Below are positions 26,144 to 36,100 of a stretch of 64,000 nucleotides of DNA, one piece after another. The stretch is from NCBI RefSeq assembly GCF_028389875.1, contig NC_084672.1:248001-312000 (forward strand), read 5' to 3'. The notes under the pieces were generated by a model. It did not search any database. It was not told the origin of the DNA and saw only the letters and a program-made list of their open reading frames with translations. The translations under genes were made by a program, and so were the position numbers. The DNA comes from Rhea pennata (taxonomy: Eukaryota; Chordata; Aves; Rheiformes; Rheidae). How positions within the stretch are numbered: position 1 is the first letter of the stretch; the number at the start of each line of letters is the position of its first letter.

Positions 26144-27008
26144 CCTTCCTCTCAAGTCTCAGTGTTGTATGGAGCAATTGTGTCTGTTATGGTGATTCTT
26201 GGGAGCTTCGTAGAATTTAAGGCAAAAAATGACAGTCTGTTGGCTGCATGTTTGACTGCATCTGGAAGGCAGTAATAAACTTCATGCAGAGATTCCTGAT
26301 TAAAACTTTTGTATTGGGCTGATCATGAGCTGATTCTCCATGAAGAGGTTTCTGGAGTTAGTGATTAGCCTTTTCAACAGGACAAATCTTTTGAGGAGTC
26401 ATCTGTCTCAGCGTGTCTGTCTAGCACATACCAGGATCCTGAGGGGAAGGTGTCAGTCATTCTGAGACAATGGCTGTAATGGAGCATTAAGGGACAGGCG
26501 AAAAATATACCTCAGTTGAGAAAATAGGTGTCTCCAGTCCCAGGAGGTACTGTTTACCCTAGAAGCTCATCCTAGTTAAAGACTTGCTTTAGCTTGATAT
26601 GTTTTCTTACTACTTTCCTGTGAGTTTCTAAGGAAACTCCTGTAAGACAAATTAAGCTAATTCTTTAAGGATCTAAAATAAAAATATATATTTTTTTCTA
26701 TTTTGTAAGGCATATCGGTATACTTTTTTTCTTTTTTTCCTTCTTCTATCTGTGAAGTAGATTCTAAATCCTGAGTTCACATGTGTTGACCATCTGGAGA
26801 AGAACTTCTCATCCATTTAATATCAAGGGTGCTGTTCTTGGTGAAATCCTAGGTCAGTCCAGTTCTGAAAAGGACTGCAGTAATTTTGCAGAGTTTTGCA
26901 AGCTTGCTGCCTGCATTTCTACCTCAGGCCTGCAGGAATATTCTCCAGACACGGAGTCCAAGCCAGATCAGCAAGTTCCCCAGTGACAGAAATTACTTAG
27001 CCATCTTT

Positions 27009-27035
27009 TTATGTATTTATTTATTTATTTATTTT
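27009..27035. repeat. (TTTA)n microsatellite
   Basis: About five consecutive TTTA units. It is a simple tetranucleotide repeat in presumed intron. Confidence 0.85.
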
Positions 27036-29610
27036 AGTAGGGGAAGGTGGAAGGAGAGACGGAGGAGAACAACGCAGATGAATGAAGTAGGCATTCTCCT
27101 CAGCCCTCCTCTTCCCGGTTGCTTTTCAAAGCAACTCTTTGAAAAGTGTTAGATCTTGGGATCTAAGTCATCTGGTGTCAGCACTGAGGAAGCATTATGG
27201 CCATGGAGTCAAATGAAGTATCACCTTCTTGGCTGTCCTAGCAGCCTCTGCCATGTGAGACTTTGCTGTGCCAGTTGATAAAAAACACCTGGGCTGAAGG
27301 AAAGATGCTGCAGTGATAAGACGCTGTTGACATGGTAGTGCTGCAGAGCTGGAAGGTCACTGACAACCCCCCTCCTCTTCCTTTTACAATTCTTAAAGGA
27401 ACTAATCACTTCTTTTCTAGCCTTAAATGTGCTGCTGATAGCTGTACTTCAGTACCAGCCTTGTGCAGCCAGCACAGCCCAGCATTTGCTCTGTCATATA
27501 CGAGGGCAATGCTGTCACTGAGCTGGGCCAGTGCCAGGAGAGGCTGCTATTAAACTCAGCCTGTGTATAAGCAGGGGGCTCTGAGGACCCACTTCAGTGA
27601 CATGAAGAGAGGCTGGTGGGGTTACATTGTTGCCATCATGCTCACAGTGCACAGTTCAGTCTGGAGTTTGTGTGCCACTCTGATTTCTCTCTGAATTAAG
27701 TTGAAGCACAGTTATGGATTTTGGTGTGGATATGCATATGACTGAGTGCTTCTGTAAAGGGCCTGTCTTCATGGCTGTGCTTCAGTGTCCTTCTGAGAAT
27801 CAACTACTTGCTGCCAAAGAATGGAAATCTGCCCAAGCTCTGGATGTCTGCACTACTTCAGTTCACCAATCATACTTTCCATCTGCCAGCAGCTGCTAGT
27901 TCCACAGCTTGGACCCCTCTCTTTCTTTCAAATACGAAGGTGACAACTTTTCCATGGTGGTCAGTGGAGTGAGAAGATGTGAGCAGAATGCTAGCAAGTC
28001 TTCTCTTTGTTTACCAATCTCAGCAGTGGCAGTTCAAGCTGCTTGGGCTTGAAGTACAAAAATGGCAGTGAGCAGCATTATTTGCATGCTTGTTAGTCCT
28101 GCAGGCAGGCCACTTTTCCTGTATACCCATCATTGTCTGCCAAGCACTGCTAAGGCTGCAGCCCTCAGGCTGGCATTATCTCTGCAATGCTTTTGTGCCT
28201 GGTGACTGTAAGGGTGCCCACGTATTGAGCACTGATGATCACACTGTGCCTGAGAGCTCTCCTTTCACATCGCACTGCTAGTGCCACTGTTGGTGTGGGT
28301 TCTGCACATCAAGGTGTATTCTCTAAGGGACATGGGCCATGGTGAAAAGGTCTGTTTGAGATGTATAGACAAGGTGGCAAAAGTTAAGGCTTGAGGAATG
28401 GCATTGTTTGGGTTTTCTTTAGTCAGCAGTATGTTTAAGACAGAGGGGAGCAATTGCTACTGTTCTGGATGCATGGAGCAGCATGTGAGCAGAGGGACTG
28501 TGTAGGGTGAGTTGTGTGAAAATTGCATGACACAAATCAGTGAGGAAACCAGGTACTCCTTTTGTCAGCTGCTGGGAGCCAAGCAATGCCAGGACATCGA
28601 CAATGCTTTTACAATTGGCGTTATGGAGGATGAATATTTTATTGCTTCTTTTGGCCACAGTGCTTGCCCCAGAATACTTCCTGGGCTCCTTCTCATCTGC
28701 ACCATCTGCTGCCTTCCCATTCTACTCCTTCTGGGCTCCCTTCCAGCATCCCTTGTTTGTGCAGGGGCTTTATTCCAGTCCTATCCCATCCATATGCCAC
28801 ATTCCACACCAAATAACAGAAATGCTACTCAGCTAAATGTAAGATTTCCTTTGCACAGCCAGTGATGTTTTTGTTTTAATCTGGAGGGACCATTTTTAGA
28901 GAAATGGAAAGAATACATATTCAGAAAGCAACTGGAGATGTGAAGTACACATAGCTCTGCTGAGAGCTTAAAGCCTCTCTTTCTCATTTTGGTCTGAACA
29001 GTAATATGTGTGAAAGTTGCCTTCTGGGCATAGCTAGTTGTTTTATGCTTAATTGCTTGCAGCCAGAGTGAAATAGCCCAGCAAACTAAATTTGGTCCAG
29101 ACCTTTTCTGATTGTTTCTGTTTCCTTTTAGTATCTTCCTTTGAAACATCAGTTTCACCACACTGATTCAGAAGGACTGAGATCTGCCTAGAAAGAGAGC
29201 TGATGAGAAGCTGTACGCTAGAGAGAGTGGGAAGAACAACATTGACAGAGAGCAGCAGTTGCCTGAAAATTAAAGAGTAGATGTCCATTTTCAGTGAAGA
29301 TTTATGGTCCTTCAAACTATGTGAGGTGTTAAAGCCAATGAAAGATTTAAATCCTATAAATTATCTATTCCAGCAATTAAATTCTAAGAAGTGCCTGGCT
29401 TGTAAAGTGAATCTAATGCTCAGCATTAGATATTTGCAAAGACCAAAATCCAAGAAGGTAGGTGCCAACTGTGGTGTGAAGGGCAATGCTGCAGGAATGT
29501 CCTGAACATTGTCCTGCTTCACAGAGTTGTTTGACACAGGGTTACGCAACGATGGATCTAGCCCCTCATTTTGGAAGGCAGGCCCTCACCGCTGTTCTTT
29601 CTAATAACAG

Positions 29611-29670
29611 AATAGGATTCAGGCGTTACATCAGTATTTTGACATATCTCCATGTAACACTCATGCCAAG
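29611..29670 (+). other. candidate non-coding cassette or 5' UTR exon
   Basis: A pyrimidine-rich acceptor (TTCTTTCTAATAACAG) precedes a 60-bp segment that ends in AAG followed by a strong donor (GTGAGC). If it were spliced to the MAP1A exon at 30384, the frame entering that exon would read a TAG at 29613 within this segment. It would therefore be 5' untranslated, not a coding extension. Two other frames are open, but neither matches a known MAP1 N-terminus. Only the splice consensus supports it; it could be a chance pseudo-exon. Confidence 0.25.
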
Positions 29671-30383
29671 GTGAGCATACAAAATGCTTGTTTGCACTGA
29701 CAAGCTCTTGCATGTTCTTTGTCTCTTCCTCTTCTGCCTAGATACAGAGCAGATTCTTATTTGGATTCCTATTTGTAACTATCATAGGAGGAAGACAGGA
29801 AAACAACCTTCTTAGCATCTAGCTGGTTCCTATAGCAGCAGGTCACTTTTACAAGAAAGTGGGTCTGGATTAATAAAAAGCTTATTAGGAGAAAAACTTA
29901 CTAAGAATGACAAAAGATTCATTATCAGTGCTGCACCACCCATGTGAAGGGTGAGTCAGCACCCATCAGCTGGTTCACAAAGCCCTTTGGTAGCTAAGAC
30001 TTGGACAACATCCAGAGATACCTTTCCCTGGTAGCTGCAATGAAGCAAGATACTTCTGTCTGAAGGGGATGATCTGTCTCTGCCAGTTGTTTGGGGCACA
30101 GCTGCCTGGCACAAGCAGATAGCTTGACGTGCCTGGTACTGTTGACTTCAAAATATGTTGGAGCTGAGCTGCAAATTATGCTCATCTAGATCTAGGATTT
30201 TTTCCTTGTTACTTGAAAGGGTCTACTTTGGTCTGTGAGACACAGGTATTAAATTGGGGCTTGAATGTAAGCTGAAATCTTACAACCAAAGTAGTGCAGA
30301 AGTAGAATTTTTGAAGCTAAAATATTAGTGGATATTTTCTTAGCAGTTTCTTCCTTCTTGTCTAATCTCTTGCCTCTCCCCAG

Positions 30384-30466
30384 GCCAAAGAACCCTTCAT
30401 CACCGGAGTGATACTCTGGAGACAGTGATCCTGGTAAATCCCAATGTGGACAGCATTGTGTCTGAG
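30384..30466 (+). CDS. MAP1A: MAP1A, N-terminal-extension exon (83 bp)
   Basis: The exon is bounded by TCTCCCCAG and GAG|GTAAGG. It enters in phase 1, so the first two bases complete a Gly codon begun in an upstream exon, and it leaves in phase 0. The peptide reads GQRTLHHRSDTLETVILVNP (the first Gly is shared) and then NVDSIVSE. It aligns with the third coding exon of MAP1B, whose matching peptide is GQKILHHRSDVLETVVLINP. It belongs to the conserved N-terminal domain of the MAP1 heavy chains and would be translated only in the longer isoform. There is no in-frame ATG, so transcripts starting just upstream must use the ATG at 33254. An out-of-frame ATG at 30444 opens a 21-codon frame that ends in the next exon. 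Upstream exons completing this N-terminus were not found in the window. Confidence 0.93.
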
Positions 30467-31178
30467 GTAAGGGCGAGATGCCAATGGGTTTTTCCCGTAT
30501 CAGCTCTCTTGCCTGTGTTTGACATGGAGGGTCATGGTCATGACACTCCCTACCTTCTGGATTTTGACCATGCTGCCAGTCTGTTGCAGAGTGTGGTGAA
30601 ACCAGCAGATGTTCTGGTCTTGCCAGGAAGATACCTGCTGTTACCAGTGCTCTGTGACACAATTTACTCCTAGACAAAGAAATACACATGACAGTTTTTG
30701 ATTCCTTGTATGCCAGCCCTTTGGGAATCACCTCTTTCCAGGAAAGGTTGGTATCTTTGACCTATTTAGTTTTAAGGATTTCTCAGGAGCTTATAGAACT
30801 TCCTAGCAAGCAGGATGGAGGACTTCTGAACCTTAAGCATTCAAGTGAGGTAAGTGTCTAAATGTGCAAACCTCTGACATGGTGTAGTAATACTGGAATT
30901 TTCTCTTAGTGTTGGCCTACTTTCTCAATGTGAATTAGGAGGCTGTGACACGGAGCTGTGTCAGACAGGCAGTAGCAGTGTCTTCCCTTTTCAGGGTGGG
31001 GATTCATTCTCCTATATGCAGAAAAATTATGTTTTGACTATTTGTGAATAGTGAATAAATACTGCCTGGAATAGTTCTTATTGTCCATGTAGTTATGCCC
31101 CTGAGCACAGGTGAGGAATACAGATAACTTTTTGACTTCAAATTAAACTGGTGACAACATTCTATGTCATTATAACAG

Positions 31179-31319
31179 GTCCGCTCACTGGTGTGTGATT
31201 CATCAGCCCACAAGTTACTGATCTTCTGCGGTCAGAGCTCAGACCAGGAAGGAGACTTGATCCTGCAGACAGGAACCTTTACTTACCAGAAATTTGCTGA
31301 GATACTTTCAGACCCAGAG
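31179..31319 (+). CDS. MAP1A: MAP1A, second recognised exon (141 bp)
   Basis: Acceptor TATAACAG precedes GTC, and the donor is GAG|GTGAGT. The exon is exactly 47 codons with phase 0 on both sides. The peptide begins VRSLVCDSSAHKLLIFCGQS, continues DQEGDLILQTGTFTYQKFAE and ends ILSDPE. It corresponds to the MAP1B exon containing 'ARHKLLVLTGQ' and 'GELILQSGSFSFQNF', part of the conserved N-terminal domain of MAP1 family heavy chains. It contains no methionine. Because it is symmetrical, skipping it would keep the frame of a long isoform. The intron before it is 712 bp and the one after is 1784 bp. Assignment is secure from the peptide, exon length and phase. Confidence 0.95.
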
Positions 31320-31855
31320 GTGAGTGTCAGCAGCAATCCAGGATGTCCTCTCCTGTTCACTGAATGTGTAATAGAGCCTGCAGTGCAATCTGTGTTGCTC
31401 TTTTAGGTGGTGGATCCCTGGGAGGTTGGCTTGAAATCCAGCAAAACAATCACACACCATAAATAACTCATGAGACAGCCTTTAGTATCTTACTTTAACT
31501 CTCTGGCTTAAGTTTTCCAAAATGGCAGGCATGGGTTATTCCACCTTTAAGTGTTCACCTTGAAACATCCTTCCAGACCTGCTCTGCAGTGTATAGAGAC
31601 GCAGAATTTTTTAGATCATGTCTCTTTAAAATGTCTATGGGCTGCAACCAAACAACAGTCAACAGAGGCCATCATCACCCTAGTAACATGAGTATTTCTC
31701 TTCATTTCACAGTCTGTTCAGCAAGCTTAAAATGTTCACAAGGTTCAGAGTGTTTATTAGCTGACTGTATAGCTATACACAGAGAATGCTAGAGAGAAAG
31801 TTTTGGATTCATCGCATAAAGATGACAAGGGGATGAAATGTTGCAGTTACTTAAT

Positions 31856-31985
31856 CATAGAATCACAGAATCATTCAGATTGGAAGGGACCTCAAGAGTC
31901 CAACCTCCTGCAAGGTTGGCAAGGTAGCTCAGGGCTTTGTCCAGTGGGTTCTTGAAAAAAACCTCATAGGACAACATGTCTGGAC
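31856..31985 (-). mobile_element. CR1 LINE 3'-end fragment, antisense, in a MAP1A intron
   Basis: It begins with the complement of the CR1 terminus ('AATCATAGAATCACAGAATC'), continues 'GATTGGAAGGGACCTCAAGA' and 'AGGGCTTTGTCCAGTGGGTT', and fades near 'CCTCATAGGACAACATG'. It is a short 5'-truncated copy in the intron between the 31179 and 33104 exons. Confidence 0.88.
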
Positions 31986-33103
31986 CTTCGGTCCAATGCT
32001 AATAATCTTAGCTAGCTATAATACAGCTTTCCTCAGAGATTCTAAACTCTCTTACTATTGAGGCTCATTGCCAACACAGATGTACTACTTCAGTTTTTGA
32101 CAAGCCTTACTTCCACTGATCATTATACACAGATGTTTAGAATACCTGCATTGGATTTGAATGTATAGTTGCTGCAGGAACGACTGTGTGGTTAGTTTGA
32201 CCATTGCTAACATTATTGCTGTAGTTGCAGCAGGAAATCTGAAATTCTTTATTTTTCTCTGTATTTGCTAGTATAGGCTGATTGTTTCCATTTGCTTCTG
32301 GTGCCTATTTATTTGGACACTAGTCAATTAAGGGTTGCCTAAGAGAACACAGTGCAAAGGGGAGTACCTACCTCATTCCGGATACTTCAAGAATTTTGAG
32401 GTGTAATGCTCCTTTGCTCAGGAAATGTTCTGAATAGCTCTAAGGAACCTTGGAAATCATATCAACCCTAGTTTTAAAAAACCCTATTTTTAAAGTATGT
32501 AGTGTATCTCCAACCCAATATCTATCAGAGATGGAATCCTGAGTTTTTAAAGTAGAGTCCAGGAAAGAAAATAAATCTGAATAGAAGAGGAAGTTCCATG
32601 GCACTAAAACTGCACTAAGTGCCATATGAGTGTTCACTGGGCAATAACTGAGGGTCATCAGTTAGATAAGTGTAGGCAATGATGCTTAGCATTGAAAAGA
32701 GTGTCTCAGACTAAGAATTCATAGACCAAGAAGAAACAGCTCCTTTTGTACCCAGGCTAGGGACTGATATCTCATGTTAAATAGGGAGAAGTAAGGAAAG
32801 AGGACAAGATGGCTTCTGCTTTGGTTTTCTTTCTTCTTGAGGCCTTGTCACACTGCATTCCCAATAGTCAAGAAGCTTAACAGCCCATCAGCATTAAGCA
32901 TTTCAAAAGAGAGTAGAACATGGTCCCATGCATCTACTTGCAATGGGCTTTTTGAATATTTCATCTGTCCTCAGTGCTTCTTGTCAGTAAAGTGCTCATG
33001 GAGCCTTCAGTATTTGTGTGTTAACTGCCCATTTTTTAAGAAGAGTTGAATTGGTCTCAGAGCAATCTGCTTGAACTTGATTTCTCTATGCCTGTCTCAA
33101 TAG

Positions 33104-36100
33104 GTCACCCAGATTCTTAGCAACACTGATTCAGATATCAAGGCCTCCCTTACCGTGTCGTATTTGGGAGAAGGAGACTGGAGCAACCTTGGGCATCCTC
33201 AATTTCAGGAAATTATTAATCTGAAACTGAATCCTGATCCAGTTCTGCCAGAAATGGATGGGGTGTCTGAGTTTGCAGAATATGTCTCTGAGACAGTTGA
33301 TGTGCCATCGCCATTTGATCTCCTAGAACCACCCACCTCAGGTGGCTTTCTGAAGCTTTCTAAACCTTGCTGCTATATATTTCCTGGTGGAAGAGGTGAC
33401 TCTGCTCTCTTTGCTGTCAATGGGTTTAACATCCTAGTGGATGGTGGCTCTGACAGGAAATCTTGTTTCTGGAAGCTAGTGAGGCACCTGGATAGGATTG
33501 ATTCTATTCTCCTAACTCACATCGGTGCAGACAACCTTCCTGGTATCAATGGGCTGCTGCAAAGAAAAGTTGCTGAGCAAGAGGAGGAACAATCCCAGGA
33601 GTCCACCAACTACAGTGACTGGATGAAAAATCTCATTTCTCCTGAGCTGGGTGTGGTTTTTTTTAATGTTCCTGAAAAACTGAAAATGCCTGAATCATCC
33701 ATGAAAGTAAAGCGAAGCATTGAAGAAGCTTGTCTGACACTGCAGTATCTCAATAGACTTGGCATTAAATCAGAGCCTCTGTACAGGGTGGTGAGCAATA
33801 CCATTGAGCCTATCACACTTTTCCACAAAATGGGAGTGGGTAAGCTGGACATGTATATACTGAATCCTGTCAAGGACAGTAAGGAAATGCAGTTTCTAAT
33901 GCAGAAATGGGCTGGTAATAGTAAAGCAAAAACTGGTATAATTCTTGCAAGTGGGAAAGAAGGTGAAATTTCTGTTCCTTATCTCACATCCATCACAGCT
34001 CTAGTAGTATGGCTGCCAGCTAGTCCGACAGAGAAAATTGTAAGAGTTTTGTTTCCTGGAAATGCTCCTCAAAATAAGATACTGGAAGGTCTTGAGAAAC
34101 TCAGACACCTGGATTTTTTGAGGTACCCAGTGGCTACTCAGAAAGATATTTCCTCTGGAATGCCTCCACCTGTGCTGAAACAGACCAAAATTAAACAAAG
34201 AACTGACAGTAAAGAGAGTCTTAAATCCTCTCCTAAGCCATCTATGACAAAGCAAGCTAAGAAAGAAGAAGCAGTTGAGGAGGGGATTAAGGAGGTAAAA
34301 TCAGAGGTCATAAAGGATGCTAAAACTGAGAAAAAGGTTAAAGAACAGTCTGAGAAAATCCTTGAGAAACCTGTAAAACCTGAAAAGATAAAGACAGAAT
34401 CAAGTGATTCTCTCAAAGCTGAGAAAAGAAAACTAACAAAAGACAAGACTGGTAAAAAGCATCTCAAAGAGAAAGTATCTAAACTGGAGGAGAAGAAAGA
34501 CAAAGAAAAGAAAGAGATTAAGAAGGAGAAAAAGGACTTAAAAAAAGATGATGGAAAGAAAGAGGAAAAGAAAGATTTAAAGAAAGAAGACAAAAAGAAA
34601 GAAACTAAACCAGAGCCAAAAAAAATGTCTAAACCAGACTTAAAACCATTTACCCCAGAGGTAAGAAAAACATTATACAAGGCAAAAGTTCCAGGCCGAA
34701 TCAAAACTGAGAAGATCAAAGTCAAACCTGAAAAGGAAGTACTTACTGAGCTGAAGACATCACCAATGCAGAAGATGCCTTTACAGATGGAGCCAGGAGT
34801 GACTTTCATGGCTGAACAGAGGTTAGTCCTGTCTTCACCAGAAGACCTTACTAAGGACTTTGAGGAACTGAAGCATGAAGAGAAAGGGGACCTGCAGGTG
34901 ACTCAAGAAAAGTCTGATATTGAAGTTAGTGATATGGTTATGAGAGCATCTGAAGCAGAAATAAGAGTGTCCCCTGACATGATTGCTCAGAGTCACCTTG
35001 AATCTGATCTGATTTTGAAAACAAGCATTTCTGATGAGGGAATAACTACTACTGATATGGAAAAAGAATCACTAGTAGAAGAAAAGGCAGTTCACCAGCT
35101 GGAATTGAGAGCAGGTCAAGTTGAAAAAATAGAGGATGAAGGAACAGCAATGGACAAAACTCTTGAGATGAAATATTGCAAGGGAAAAGCTGAACAGGGC
35201 AAGGAAGTTCAGCTGTTGCCAGATAGACAACAGGTACCATCACCCACAGACCTCATGGCAAAAGTTGTTCAGTCAACAGTGCTGAGAGAGCAAGAAAAGG
35301 AGGAAGAGGTGAAAATCTGTTTGTACACAAGACAAAAGGAAGCAGAAACAAAGACTTGTGAAAAGTATATTGAGGGGGCAGAGGTACAGGAGGAGGGTGA
35401 GAAGGAAAAGAAAGAGGATGTGATAGAAAAGGCAGAGCTGGAAGAAAAGGAAGAACAGTACATGAAGACAGAAAAAATTAAAGATTTCTATGAGCTGAAT
35501 CAGGATGAGAGAGAGGACAAAATATTTATCAATAAAGAAACAGAAAAAGAATTTAGTGAAGTGAGTGAGAAAAACAAATCACTAGCAAAGGACATAACAA
35601 AAGAAGAGTTATATCTGAGGAGTCTGCCAGTCCCACCAGGAGCCACAGCAGAACATGTTTCATACATCCAAGATGAAACTATCCCAGGCTACTCAGAAAC
35701 AGAGCAGACCATTTCTGATGAAGAAATACATGATGAACAGGAAGAGAGGATCCCACACTTGAAGTATGATGTCAATGCATATGACATTTCTGTTCCTGAC
35801 CACCCAGGCTCTTTTGAAGCAATACATGGAATACAGGCCATGCCTGCTTCTGACCTTGCAGCCAAAGGCTTTACTGGCCAGGAGTCTGAAATCCTAGCAT
35901 ATCCTACAAACATTGTAGCAGCTCCTCTAGCTGAGGAAGAACATATATCCTCTGCTACCTCCATTACAGAATGTGATAAGCTTTCATCTTTTGCAACTTC
36001 AGTTGCAGAAGATCAATCCGTTGCATCTATAACAGCACCGCAAACAGAAGAGACTGGCAAAAGCTCTTTAATTCTAGACACAGTAAACAGCATGCCCTCA

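Larger units (their letters stand above)
22817..30383. other. non-coding stretch up to the first recognised MAP1A exon
   Basis: No family-level coding match was found. It holds an A tract (23497-23517), a probable very old CR1 remnant (about 23530-24070), a (CTT)n/T tract (26099-26143), a (TTTA)n tract (27009-27035) and a candidate 60-bp non-coding exon (29611-29670). A homologue of the MAP1B exons upstream of the one at 30384 was sought and not seen. The stretch is therefore taken as intron in front of that exon. Confidence 0.55.

Noticed and set aside
28512-28865. 117-codon + strand frame with a hydrophobic middle, suggestive of a small membrane protein
   Set aside because: An overlapping frame of 98 codons exists at the same place, there is no family match, and the location is probable MAP1A intron. 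Considered chance.
1-30383. TP53BP1, the upstream neighbour of MAP1A in human, looked for on the - strand
   Set aside because: No peptide resembling TP53BP1 was seen and no CpG-rich promoter region is present. It probably lies beyond the left edge.
30249-30731. 160-codon - strand frame overlapping the MAP1A exon at 30384
   Set aside because: It is antisense to a confidently assigned exon and shows no domain.
33155-33157. GTG at the left end of the long open frame as the MAP1A start
   Set aside because: The frame is open further left to the acceptor at 33104 and continues into two upstream exons. GTG here is an internal valine codon; the plausible start is the ATG at 33254.
34138-34809. 223-codon antisense frame rich in Phe/Ser under the lysine-rich part of MAP1A
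   Set aside because: It is the complement of AAG/AAA/GAA-rich coding sequence, which naturally lacks antisense stops. The composition is low-complexity with no family match. The same applies to the other - strand frames within 33.1-42.0 kb.
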